DNA of 64,000 nucleotides from Lysobacter sp. FW306-1B-D06B (GTDB lineage: Bacteria; Pseudomonadota; Gammaproteobacteria; Xanthomonadales; Xanthomonadaceae): the NCBI RefSeq assembly GCF_038446665.1, contig NZ_CP151802.1, forward strand, positions 124,001 to 188,000, written 5' to 3'. Position numbers and translations under genes: made by a program. A model generated the notes under the pieces. That model made no database searches. It saw only the letters and a list, made by a program, of their open reading frames with translations, and was not told the origin of the DNA. Positions 25,240 through 34,078 of this stretch are shown one piece after another (positions within the stretch are counted from its first letter, which is position 1; every line of letters begins with the position of its first letter).

Positions 25240-27111
25240 ATGTCCTTCCGCCGCAATGCCCCCGTCCACGCCCTCGCGTTCGCCTGCGCGCTCGCCCTGC
25301 CCGCGCTCGCCCACGCCGCGCCGCAGGCGACCGATCTGGACGAAGTCGTCGTCACCGCCAACCGCACCGCCGTGACGGTCAACGATGCGCTCGCGCCGGT
25401 GGAAGTGGTCGACGCCGAGCAGATCCGCCGCAGCCAGGCGCGTTCGCTACCCGACCTGCTGCGCGGACGCGCCGGCATCACGCTGTCCAACCAGGGCGGC
25501 CAGGGCAAGCTCACCACGCTATTCCTGCGCGGCGCGGAATCCGACCACGTGCTGGTGCTGGTCGACGGGATCCGCATCGGTTCGGCGACGTCCGGCCTGG
25601 CCTCGCTGCAGGATCTGCCGGTCGATCTGATCGACCGCGTCGAGATCGTCCGCGGCCCGCGTTCCAGCCTGTACGGCGCCGACGCCATCGGCGGCGTGAT
25701 CCAGGTGTTCACGCGACGCGACCGCGAAGGCTTCGCTCCGCGCGTCACCGTCGGCGGCGGTTCCAACGGCCTCAACGAATTCGCCACCGGCTTCGGCGGC
25801 GGCAACGGCCGCGCCTGGTTCGGCGCCGACTACTCACGCAGCCACACGCAGGGCATCAACGCCTGCAACGGCTATTTCGACCCGGTGACCTTCGACGGTG
25901 CCGGTTGCTTCATCGCGCCGGACTCGCAGCCCGACCGCGACGGTTACACGCGTGACGCACTCTCCGTGCGTGGCGGCGTCGACTTCAACGAGCAGTGGAC
26001 CCTGGAAGGCCACGCGTTGCGCAACGAAGGCGACAACGAATTCGACGGCGACTTCACCGACCGCGCCAAGACCGTGCAGCAGGTCGTCGGGGGCAAGCTG
26101 CGCTGGCACCCGAACGACCGCGTCGACCTGCACCTCACCGCCGGCCGCAACCAGGACGCGTCCGACAACTACCTCGGCGACACCTACCTCGACTACTTCA
26201 GCACCTACCGCGACAGCGCCACGCTGCAGGGCGACTTCGGCCTGGCCGAGCACCACCTGCTCACCGTCGGCCTGGACTGGCTGGAAGACAGCGTGAGCAG
26301 TACCACGCCGTACGACGAGAGCAGCCGCGATAACAAGGCCGCATTCGTGCAGTACCAGGGTCGCTTCGCAGCGCAATCGCTGGAAGCCAGCGTGCGCCGC
26401 GACGACAACGAACAGTTCGGCGGCCACACCACCGGCAGCGCCGCATACGGCATCGAGTTCGCGCAGAACTGGCGCATCACCGCCGGCTACGGCAGCGCGT
26501 TCAAGGCGCCCACGTTCAACGAGCTCTACTTTCCGTTCTTCGGCAACGCGAACCTGCGTCCGGAAGATTCCGACACCTGGGAACTGGGCGTGGCCTGGCG
26601 CGGCGATACGCTCAACGTGCGCCTGGACACCTTCAGCACCGAGGTCGACGACCTCATCGCCTTCGACGCCGCGCTGGGCCTGCCCAACAACGTCGAACGC
26701 GCGCGCATGCAGGGCGCCGAACTCGGCGTGGACACGACCGTCGCCGAATGGACCATCGCCGGCGCGATCAGCTACCTCGACACCGAGAACCGCAGCGGCT
26801 TCTACGAAGGCAACGAACTCGCCCGCCGCGCGAAGAACAGCGCGCGTGTCGACGTGGACCGCGCATTCGGCGATTTCCGCATCGGCCTGACCGCCGTGGG
26901 CGAAGGCTCGCGTTTCGACGACGTCGCCAACACGCGTCGCCTGGGCGGCTACGGCACACTCGACCTGCGCGCCGAATACGCCATCACGCCCGCGCTGACA
27001 TTGCAGGCCCGCGTGGCCAACGTGTTCGACCGCGAGTACGAGACGGTGGCGTTCTACAACCAGGCGGGGCGGGAGTGGTTCCTCACGCTGCGCTACGCAC
27101 CGGTGAACTGA
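25240..27111 (+). CDS. btuB: TonB-dependent vitamin B12 receptor
   Basis: 623 residues. Signal peptide (ALACALALPALAHA-like, cleaved near 23), TonB box region DLDEVVVTANR, plug domain (RSQARSLPDLLRGRAGI, EIVRGPRSSLYGADAIGG) and a 22-strand barrel with conserved late motifs (GYGSAFKAPTFNELYFP, LRPEDSDTWELG). The C-terminal strand WFLTLRYAPVN replaces the usual terminal Phe. It takes up cobalamin through the outer membrane; the upstream riboswitch strongly supports B12 as ligand. The start at 25240 has GGAG seven bases before; upstream in-frame ATGs would not give a signal peptide. No btuCDF or other cob genes follow. Confidence 0.95.
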   Translation: MSFRRNAPVHALAFACALALPALAHAAPQATDLDEVVVTANRTAVTVNDALAPVEVVDAEQIRRSQARSLPDLLRGRAGITLSNQGGQGKLTTLFLRGAESDHVLVLVDGIRIGSATSGLASLQDLPVDLIDRVEIVRGPRSSLYGADAIGGVIQVFTRRDREGFAPRVTVGGGSNGLNEFATGFGGGNGRAWFGADYSRSHTQGINACNGYFDPVTFDGAGCFIAPDSQPDRDGYTRDALSVRGGVDFNEQWTLEGHALRNEGDNEFDGDFTDRAKTVQQVVGGKLRWHPNDRVDLHLTAGRNQDASDNYLGDTYLDYFSTYRDSATLQGDFGLAEHHLLTVGLDWLEDSVSSTTPYDESSRDNKAAFVQYQGRFAAQSLEASVRRDDNEQFGGHTTGSAAYGIEFAQNWRITAGYGSAFKAPTFNELYFPFFGNANLRPEDSDTWELGVAWRGDTLNVRLDTFSTEVDDLIAFDAALGLPNNVERARMQGAELGVDTTVAEWTIAGAISYLDTENRSGFYEGNELARRAKNSARVDVDRAFGDFRIGLTAVGEGSRFDDVANTRRLGGYGTLDLRAEYAITPALTLQARVANVFDREYETVAFYNQAGREWFLTLRYAPVN

Positions 27112-27130
27112 GCCGTTCTGCGAAGTGACT

Positions 27131-27163
27131 GGCGCCCCTCCTCCGACAAGGCAGAGGGGCGCC
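27131..27163 (+). terminator. Hairpin after btuB
   Basis: GGCGCCCCTC and GAGGGGCGCC form a perfect 10-bp stem around 13 bases, 20 bases after the stop. No T run follows, so termination is likely but not certain. Confidence 0.55.
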
Positions 27164-27207
27164 GACCTTGCACTTCATCCCGAGCGGCGAGGCGAATCCA
27201 TCCGATC

Positions 27208-27324
27208 CCGTTCGTCCTGAGCGTGGGGGCGAAGCCCCGGAGTCGAAGGATGAGCAGGCCGGTCACGCAACGGTCCCGCCGGGTCCTTCGACTTCGGCCT
27301 GCGGCCTACGCTCAGGACGAACGG
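27208..27324. repeat. Long imperfect inverted repeat
   Basis: The left arm CCCGTTCGTCCTGAGCGTGG to GTCGAAGGA (27208-27250) pairs with the right arm TCCTTCGACTTCGGCCTGCG to CTCAGGACGAACGG (27283-27324). About 42-base arms flank about 30 bases. This GTTCGTCCTGAGC/TCGAAGGA type is a known intergenic repeat theme in proteobacterial genomes. It fills most of the 27112-27425 gap; no gene is seen there. Confidence 0.8.
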
Positions 27325-27425
27325 TGGAAGGTTGTGGCGTCCATCGGCAAGCGCGGATGCGTCGAGACATCGCGCTCACGAAAGTTCGCCGACCCTAGCC
27401 TTCCATCGCTGGAGGCTGCCGCGAC

Positions 27426-27971
27426 GTGAAACGCCACGCCCTTCTGATCATCGACATGATCAACGCGCTCGACTTCGCGCAGGGCGCGAAGCTGCTCGCA
27501 TCCGCGCGACCGGCCGCGCAGCGCATCGCGCGACTGAAGGCGCGATTGAAGCCGCGCGGCGTTCCGGTCGTCTACGTCAACGACAACTACGGCCAATGGC
27601 GCTCCGACTTCCGCCAGGTCGTCGCGCAGTGCGCGCAGGACGCATCGCTGGGCGCGCCGCTGGTCAGGCTGCTGCACCCCGAGGACGATGACTTCTTCGT
27701 GCTCAAGCCCGAGCGCTCCGGTTTCCACGACACGCCCTTGCGCCTGCTGCTGGACCGGCTCGGCGCCGACACGCTGATCCTCACCGGCATCGCGCTCGAT
27801 GTCTGCGTGCTCGCGACGGCGACCGACGCCGGCATGCACGGCTACCGGCTGTTCGTGCCGTCGGACTGCGTGGCATCGGAAACGCCAGGGCGCAAGCAGG
27901 CTTCGCTGAAGCTGCTGCGCGATTCGCTCCACGTCGACACGCGCGCCTCGCGCGCGATCACGCTGCGCTGA
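27426..27971 (+). CDS. Isochorismatase-family cysteine hydrolase
   Basis: 181 residues. The catalytic triad of the family is visible: Asp10 (LLIIDMINA), Lys94 (VLKPERSGF) and Cys127 (GIALDVCVLATA). The fold and length match nicotinamidase/isochorismatase-like amidohydrolases; the substrate cannot be read from sequence, and the metal-binding His set of true nicotinamidases is not seen. Its 3' end overlaps the convergent gene by 14 bases. Confidence 0.9.
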   Translation: MKRHALLIIDMINALDFAQGAKLLASARPAAQRIARLKARLKPRGVPVVYVNDNYGQWRSDFRQVVAQCAQDASLGAPLVRLLHPEDDDFFVLKPERSGFHDTPLRLLLDRLGADTLILTGIALDVCVLATATDAGMHGYRLFVPSDCVASETPGRKQASLKLLRDSLHVDTRASRAITLR

Positions 27972-29802
27972 GGCGTCGCCCGGCCCGCGAACGTTCCAGC
28001 CACCACAACGCGCCGCTGGCCAGCAGCCATGCCAGCCACCACGGCCAGCGCGCCGTCGGATGACGCGGCGCCAGCGCGGCGTCCGCCTGCGCCATACTGC
28101 GTTGCGAATCCGCCGCGCGTTGCAGCGTGGCCTCGCGCAATGCCTGCGCCCGTAGCCCCGGCGCCGCATCGGTCGCGCGAACGAAGAACGCCTGCGTGCG
28201 ATCGCCGGAACGCAGCAGGTGCCAGCCTTCCGATGTCGGCCAGAACGCTGCGCATGCGCGCGCGCCGGTGACGGGATCGCGCAGCAGCGCATGCGAAGCG
28301 CCGTCCGGCGTGATCACCCTTGCGCCGTCGGACACGCCGCACAATGCGACGCGTCGGTCCTGTCGCGCATCCGCATCGATATCGAAGCCAGGCGCCGCCT
28401 GCGCACGCGCAAGCGCGGAGACCGCATCGCTCCACAGCGCGGCATGCAGGTCATCGCGTCCGCCCAGCATCAGGCGGAAGCTGTCGGCCAGCAACCACAC
28501 GCCCACGCGACCGCGTCCGTGCGCGCGCCACAGGCCCAGCGCGGTGCCGTCCGCATCGCGCAGCAGCGCCACGCCGTCGGACGCGGACAGCCGCGCGTCG
28601 CGTCGCGTCAGCGGCGGCATCTCTGCCGGCGCCGCGTCGTGCGCACGCGGTGCGTCCTGCGTTCCCGGGCCGATGCGCGCGCGCTCCATCGCATCCTCGC
28701 GCGTGCCCGCAGCCAGCTTCACCGGAACCGAATCGCGTCCACCGTCGAGCGCGAAGCCCAGCGACCGCAGCCGACCGCGTTCGCCGGCAGACAAGGGACC
28801 GGTGATGCGCACCAACAGGCCGAGCCCGTCGCGCACGGCCACTTCGAGCGCGGCGCGCTGACCCTCGCCCAGTGCGGACCACGCGCGCTCGTCGACGATG
28901 GCCAGATCGAAACGCGACAGGCTCGCTGCATCCAGCGAGATCGGCGCGTCGCCCAGCTGCACGCCGCCACCGACCGCGATCTGTGCGTGCATCGGCAGGC
29001 CGGCATCGTCGAGCCAGCGCCGCAGGAACTTCACCTCCGGCCCGGGTGCACCCGCCAGCACAAGCACGCGCGGCGGCGCGGCTTCCTGCACCTGCAACGG
29101 CACATCGGCTTCCTCGACGACGCGCTTTCGCTCATCGTGCAGGCGCAGGCGGAACCGCATTCCTCCCGTGCCGCGCGCCGTGCCCGTGACCATGAAACGC
29201 CCGTCGTCCGCAATCGCGACGCGATCGACCGGACGACGCGCGGGATCGAGCAGCTCGACCTGCCCGCCGGCCAACTGTGCGGCACGACCGGAGATGCGGA
29301 ATTCATCGCCGGCCGCGATGCGGGCCGGCGCGGCGAGTTCGACGAGCCCGCGCGGCAGCGGCGGCGGCGTGAACTCGATGGCGATGGTCGACGCCGCATC
29401 GAGATCGCGCAGCTCCAGGCCGGCTCCGATCACGCGCACGCGCTGCGTTCCGGGACGGCGGCGAAGTGCGGTCGCCAGATCGGGCGCGCGCTCCACGTCC
29501 GACCAGGCCGGTGCTTCCGGCAGCGCGACCGCGGCGTCGCCCGCCGCCAACTGCGCACGCGGTGCGCCGGCCGTGACGACCACCAGGGTTCCGGCCTCGC
29601 CGGGCACCGTCGGCGGCCACAGCGCGAAGTACAGCAGCGCCGCGCACAGCGGCTGCGCGATCACCAGCGCCGCGATGCGCCAGGCATGCGAGCGTTGCGA
29701 CGGCTCCGCGCGCAGATGGCGCACGAGCAGGCGCACGATGCCGAGCATCGCCGCGAGCGCGAGCACGACGGCCGTCGTCGTCGGCGAGAACAGATCGCTC
29801 AT
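27958..29802 (-). CDS. Membrane protein, last gene of the MoxR/BatA block
   Basis: 614 residues. Two N-terminal transmembrane helices (about 8-27 and 43-63), a large periplasmic region with beta-sandwich character (FRISGRAAQLAGGQVELLD, RFMVTGTARG), a central domain resembling a glutamine-amidotransferase-like/VWA-replacing fold (LVLAGAPGPEVKFLRRWLDD; FDLAIVDERAWSALGEGQ), and one C-terminal helix (WPWWLAWLLASGALWWLE). No catalytic Cys is seen in the amidotransferase-like part. Overlaps the DUF4175 gene by four bases, so it is the last member of the operon. Function unknown; likely a partner of the upstream membrane proteins. Confidence 0.8.
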   Translation of the reverse strand: MSDLFSPTTTAVVLALAAMLGIVRLLVRHLRAEPSQRSHAWRIAALVIAQPLCAALLYFALWPPTVPGEAGTLVVVTAGAPRAQLAAGDAAVALPEAPAWSDVERAPDLATALRRRPGTQRVRVIGAGLELRDLDAASTIAIEFTPPPLPRGLVELAAPARIAAGDEFRISGRAAQLAGGQVELLDPARRPVDRVAIADDGRFMVTGTARGTGGMRFRLRLHDERKRVVEEADVPLQVQEAAPPRVLVLAGAPGPEVKFLRRWLDDAGLPMHAQIAVGGGVQLGDAPISLDAASLSRFDLAIVDERAWSALGEGQRAALEVAVRDGLGLLVRITGPLSAGERGRLRSLGFALDGGRDSVPVKLAAGTREDAMERARIGPGTQDAPRAHDAAPAEMPPLTRRDARLSASDGVALLRDADGTALGLWRAHGRGRVGVWLLADSFRLMLGGRDDLHAALWSDAVSALARAQAAPGFDIDADARQDRRVALCGVSDGARVITPDGASHALLRDPVTGARACAAFWPTSEGWHLLRSGDRTQAFFVRATDAAPGLRAQALREATLQRAADSQRSMAQADAALAPRHPTARWPWWLAWLLASGALWWLERSRAGRRLSAA

Positions 29803-31988
29803 CGGGTCGTCTCCCGCCGCAGCGCGTCGAGGTAGCGACGGCCGTCCGCGTCGCCTGCATCGCGACGCGGCACCGCCGCCGGCGGGCGCGGCAACAGCGG
29901 CCACAGCTGGGCACGCAATTCATGCCGGCACGCGACGCACGCGGGCTGCGCGCGCAGCGCATCGACCGCGGCGATGAACGACAACGGATCGGGAACGCGC
30001 GATTCGTTCGTGCGCAACCAGCGTTCGAGCGCGGCGAAATCGACCTCGGCCGCGGCCTCGCGCCCCGGCGTGTCGTCCAGCGCGCGCCACAGGGCATCGA
30101 GCGTGGGATCGGGCGGCGTCGCGCGCGCCAACGCATCGTCGCGACGCGCGATGCCGGCACGGTCGCCGCTCATGCGGCGCGTCTCGTCGATGGGCGGAAG
30201 CTCCGGCCCCACGCGTGCCAGGTAGATGCGCGTGGCCTGCTGCACCTGCTTGATGTGCTTGAGCGCCGTGTACGCGTAAGGCAGCGCCTGCTCCGGATGA
30301 CCCTGTCGCAGATGGCCTTCGGACTGCCACATCGCGTCGAGCGCAAGCTTGAGCGTGGCGCGCGTTTCCGGATCCAGCAACGTCGCCGCTTCCGCGTGGT
30401 CGTGCGTGTGGCCGTATTCCTCCAGCACTGCGCCTTCCTGGCCGAACGTGGCCGTTCCCTTCGCGTCGTCGTGCACGTGATCGTCCTGCGGCGCGCTGGA
30501 TTCGTCGGCGTGAGCGTGACCGGCCGCCTCGGTGTCGGATTCGGTCACGGCGGACACGTCGTCCGATGTCGGCGGCGGCTTGGGCTCGCCTTCGGCTTCC
30601 TCGCCGAGGAACTGGCCGTAACGCAGGCGCAGGAGGCGCTGGTCCACTCCGATCGCGTCGCTGCGGCGCAGGTATTCGTCGGCATCGAGACGGCGCTTGT
30701 CCTTCAGCAATGCCTCGGCGTCGATGATGATCTGGCGTTGGCTGCGGAAATACGCGGGCATCACCTTGCGCACCATGCCTTCCAGGTCGCTGGTTTCGGT
30801 GCCCAGCTCGGACGGCCAACGCAGGATCAGGCTGGCGCTGCGCGCGGTCTGCGGCGACGGCGTGCGGTTGTCCTCCACTTCCAGTTGGGCGATCAGGTCA
30901 TCGCCCACGGCGAAACCGAGCGCGCCCAGATCCAAGTGATGCGCGAAGCGCTTCACCGTCGCGCCGCCCGTGGCGCGCAGCGTCACGATCTGGTCGCGGA
31001 AGGTGATGTTCTCGCCGCTGCCTTGTGCAAGCGTCACGCGCAGCCTGGCCACGGGCGCGACGCCGAAGTCGTCGCTGGCCTCGAACACCACCGGCCACCC
31101 CTTCTGCCCCGGCGTGGCGAGGCTGAGGCTGCGATCGGGTTCGATCACGCGCACCTGCGGCGGGCGGTCGGCGATGGCATCGAGGCGGTGCGGCCGGGCT
31201 TCGCGCAGCGGCGGTGCATCGCGCAGCACAAGGCGGTAGAGCGCCGAGCGCGTGAGCACGTGGTCGCCGCGCCATGTCTCGCCGTCGCGCCGCAACGCGA
31301 CACGGCGGCCGTCGTGGAAGACCAGTTCCGCTGCGGCGGGTTGCGGGGCCAGTCGCAATGCCCATTGCAGGCGCGTTCCCTGCGGAGCGCGCGTGTCGAG
31401 CGTGGGTTCGTCGCGCGCGCCCTGGCGCGTATACGCGGGCGGTGTCACGCGCAGGTTCTGTTCGACGATGCGCGTGTGCGTGGGCGCCGCCGCTTCGCCG
31501 CTGAGTTGCGCGACGACGTCGTCGAACATCTGCGCCGGTCGCGCGGGCCAGAAGACCACCGCCGCCGCGGCCAGCATCGCCAGCGCCGCCGAAAGCACGA
31601 TCGCGCGCAGCGACCAGCGCGGCCGCAGATCGGGCGCCGCTCCGTGCCGAAGGCGCGTCTGCAGGCGTTCGCGTTGCAGGCGTTCGAGAGTTGTCAGCCC
31701 GGCATCCGGCGCGAACAGCAGGTCGGCGCTGTCCTCCATGTCGGCACGCGCAGCGTCCAGGCGCTGCACCAGCCAGCGCGTGTCGAGCTTGCGCGCACGC
31801 TGCACGCCGAAGGCGATCGCCGCGACCACGCCAACGACGAACACCGTCGACGCAAGCACGACGCCGTGCCATCGCCACGCCACCGTCGATGCGACCAGCG
31901 CCCACGGCAGCACGCACGCGATGGCATCCAGCGCGCGGCGCGTGCGTGCCTGTTGCCAGGCGTGCTGCAGGAGGTTCGCCGCACTCAT
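29799..31988 (-). CDS. DUF4175-like membrane protein with His-rich loop
   Basis: 729 residues. Two transmembrane helices near 25-65, a third near 130-150, then a long periplasmic region with beta domains (VTPPAYTRQGARDEPTLDTRAPQGT; VFEASDDFGVAPVARLRV, typical of DUF4175), followed by helices. Around residues 505-555 lies a His/Asp/Glu-rich loop (GHAHADESSAPQDDHVHDD and GHTHDHAEA), which could bind metal. The C-terminal part has a pair of cysteines (PACVACRHEL). Overlaps both neighbours by four bases. In other bacteria such genes accompany MoxR and BatA-type genes; the biochemical role is unknown. Confidence 0.82.
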   Translation of the reverse strand: MSAANLLQHAWQQARTRRALDAIACVLPWALVASTVAWRWHGVVLASTVFVVGVVAAIAFGVQRARKLDTRWLVQRLDAARADMEDSADLLFAPDAGLTTLERLQRERLQTRLRHGAAPDLRPRWSLRAIVLSAALAMLAAAAVVFWPARPAQMFDDVVAQLSGEAAAPTHTRIVEQNLRVTPPAYTRQGARDEPTLDTRAPQGTRLQWALRLAPQPAAAELVFHDGRRVALRRDGETWRGDHVLTRSALYRLVLRDAPPLREARPHRLDAIADRPPQVRVIEPDRSLSLATPGQKGWPVVFEASDDFGVAPVARLRVTLAQGSGENITFRDQIVTLRATGGATVKRFAHHLDLGALGFAVGDDLIAQLEVEDNRTPSPQTARSASLILRWPSELGTETSDLEGMVRKVMPAYFRSQRQIIIDAEALLKDKRRLDADEYLRRSDAIGVDQRLLRLRYGQFLGEEAEGEPKPPPTSDDVSAVTESDTEAAGHAHADESSAPQDDHVHDDAKGTATFGQEGAVLEEYGHTHDHAEAATLLDPETRATLKLALDAMWQSEGHLRQGHPEQALPYAYTALKHIKQVQQATRIYLARVGPELPPIDETRRMSGDRAGIARRDDALARATPPDPTLDALWRALDDTPGREAAAEVDFAALERWLRTNESRVPDPLSFIAAVDALRAQPACVACRHELRAQLWPLLPRPPAAVPRRDAGDADGRRYLDALRRETTR

Positions 31989-33154
31989 GGCGCCACCGCC
32001 CTGCGCGGGCCCGTCGCCAGCCAGCGTTCGACCAGGAACAGCAACGCGATCGCAAGGGCCAGCCACGGCTGCACGTCACGCGGCGCGATCGGGAATACGG
32101 CGCCGCCGTCGGCGGGCGCATGGGCCTTCGCCAGTACGCGTGCGGGCGGCGGCCCGGCGGGTTCGAGCGCGCGGCGCAGATGCTGCGCGAAGTCGGCATC
32201 GAGCAACGCCGGCATCGCCTGCGGCACGAGCGCGCGCGTGAAGCGCAGCACGCGGCCGTGTCCGTACGCGGCACCTTCGATCAACGCATCGCCCGCCTCG
32301 TCGCGCCACAGCGCGGCCATGGGCGGTGCGTCTTCGAGCCTGGCGTTCGCAGCCAGCAGCAACGTTCCGCCCGCGCGAGTCCAGTCGCGCACGTTCGCCG
32401 GCACCGTGCCGGGAGCGAGCCTCACCAGATGCTTCGTCTTGCCGGGCCATGCCTGCGCGACGGGCGCAGTATCGAGCGCAACCGGCGCGTTGCCCGGCGG
32501 CTGCCACGCGGCGACGGCGGCACGCAGATAGGGCAACGCGGACTCCGCGCCCACTCCATGGCGCACCACGAGGTCGGGCGCCCGCGTGGCGGGCAAGGCC
32601 GCAGGCGCGGGCATCGCACCGGGCACTACGCGCCAGTCGACGCGACGCGACAGGACGACACGCTGCGCGTCCGCGCCCTGCAAACGTTCGGGCGCGATCA
32701 CCGTGAGCGCAACGCCCGGCGGCAGATGGGCATCGAGGTCGCGCAGCAGGCTGCTGATGGACGCGTTCGAGGCGGCGGGCTGCGTGTCGATCTGCGGGAA
32801 CTCCGGCGCCAGCCAATGCCAGCGCGCGTTTGCCGCGACCGGCACGGACGCTCGCACCTGCGCGGCATCCACACCCGGAACGACCGCGACATACGGCGCC
32901 TCGCTCTCGCCGCCGTGCAGCACGGGCCGCGCCAGCAACGCCGCCATCAACGCCACCAGCAGCAGGCGGACCAGCAGCAGCGGCCATTCGTCGAAGCGGA
33001 TGCGGTGGCGCGGCTTGGGCTTCTGCCGCAGCCAGCGCAGCGCGGCGAATTCGGTGGGACGCTGCTCGCTGCGCCGCGCCAGGTGGATGAGCAGCGGCAG
33101 CAGCAGCGCCGCGAGCGCGGCCAGTGCGGCAGGGATCAGGAACGCCAGGCTCAC
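31985..33154 (-). CDS. BatA-domain membrane protein
   Basis: 389 residues. The N-terminus is the BatA/aerotolerance-regulator signature: one helix (AFLIPAALAALAALLLPLLIHL), RPTEFAALRWL, then a second helix (LLLVRLLLVALMAALLARPVL). A long periplasmic part follows with no VWA MIDAS motif (no DxSxS), and a third helix lies near the C-terminus (WLALAIALLFLVERWL). GTG start overlapping the DUF58 stop (GTGA). It likely anchors the module in the inner membrane. Confidence 0.86.
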   Translation of the reverse strand: MSLAFLIPAALAALAALLLPLLIHLARRSEQRPTEFAALRWLRQKPKPRHRIRFDEWPLLLVRLLLVALMAALLARPVLHGGESEAPYVAVVPGVDAAQVRASVPVAANARWHWLAPEFPQIDTQPAASNASISSLLRDLDAHLPPGVALTVIAPERLQGADAQRVVLSRRVDWRVVPGAMPAPAALPATRAPDLVVRHGVGAESALPYLRAAVAAWQPPGNAPVALDTAPVAQAWPGKTKHLVRLAPGTVPANVRDWTRAGGTLLLAANARLEDAPPMAALWRDEAGDALIEGAAYGHGRVLRFTRALVPQAMPALLDADFAQHLRRALEPAGPPPARVLAKAHAPADGGAVFPIAPRDVQPWLALAIALLFLVERWLATGPRRAVAP

Positions 33155-34065
33155 GCGTACTCCGCCGCGTCGCGCGCGCCGAACAGCCGACGCAGCGGCA
33201 GGTCCAGCGGCTGGTCGAGGACGTATTCGGCATGGCGGATGCCGCTGGCGTCCAGCCGCGCATCGAGTTCGCGTCGCGCCTGCACGAAGCGCGCGAGGAA
33301 GTCGGCGCGCATCGCCGCGCCGTCGCCGAGCAGTTCCTCGCCGGTTTCCGGATCGTGGAAGCGGTGGCCGCCCTGGAACGGGAAGTCGCGCTCCTCGGCG
33401 GTGAGGATGCGCACCGCCAGCACTTCGCGGCGCGCGGCGGCCAGTCGCGTCATCACCTCGATCGCGCCGTCATCGAAACCGTCGCTGAGCAATGCGACCA
33501 GATCCCCCGCGCCGATGCGCTCCCACAACGGGCGCAACTGCTCCGGCGACGGCCAGCGGCCGCGTGCCTGCAAGCCGTGCAGTTCCAGCAGGAAGCGGTC
33601 GCGCTGGCGCAATCCGGCGCCGGGCGCGAGCAGGCGCACGCCGTCGTCGCGCAACGCGACGAGGCCGAAACGATCGCCCTGTTTCAGCGCGAGTTCGGCG
33701 ATGCACGCCGCCAGTCCCTTCGCCGCCGCAAGCCGCGACCAGCCCGGCCGCGCCTTGTCTTCCTGCGCCATCGACGCGCTGGCATCGATGAGCAGCCATA
33801 CGGCCAGCGGGCTTTCGCGCTCTGCCTCGCGCACGAAGAAGCGGTCCGAGCGCGCGTAGAGCTTCCAGTCGATCTGGCGCAGTTCGTCGCCGGGTTCGTA
33901 CGCGCGGTACTGGGCGAATTCCAGTCCGGCGCCGCGACTGCGGCTGTGATGCAGGCCCAGCCCCTGCAATCCGACCGCGCGTCGCGAGGTCAGACGCAGG
34001 TCCTTCAACCGCGCGCGCACCTGCGGCGGAATGAAGTCGGCGATGCGGGTGCCGGGCGTGTTCAC
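33151..34065 (-). CDS. DUF58 protein of the MoxR module
   Basis: 304 residues. The DUF58 hallmark YRAYEPGDELRQIDWK lies at 53-68, followed by a VWA-like segment LLIDASASMAQ (DxSxS, so the metal-ion site is intact) and VALLSDGFDDG. Such proteins work with MoxR ATPases, probably presenting a VWA domain for complex assembly. GTG start, 13 bases after the moxR stop; four-base overlap with the next gene. Confidence 0.93.
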   Translation of the reverse strand: MNTPGTRIADFIPPQVRARLKDLRLTSRRAVGLQGLGLHHSRSRGAGLEFAQYRAYEPGDELRQIDWKLYARSDRFFVREAERESPLAVWLLIDASASMAQEDKARPGWSRLAAAKGLAACIAELALKQGDRFGLVALRDDGVRLLAPGAGLRQRDRFLLELHGLQARGRWPSPEQLRPLWERIGAGDLVALLSDGFDDGAIEVMTRLAAARREVLAVRILTAEERDFPFQGGHRFHDPETGEELLGDGAAMRADFLARFVQARRELDARLDASGIRHAEYVLDQPLDLPLRRLFGARDAAEYA

Positions 34066-34078
34066 GCGTGCGTTTCGA

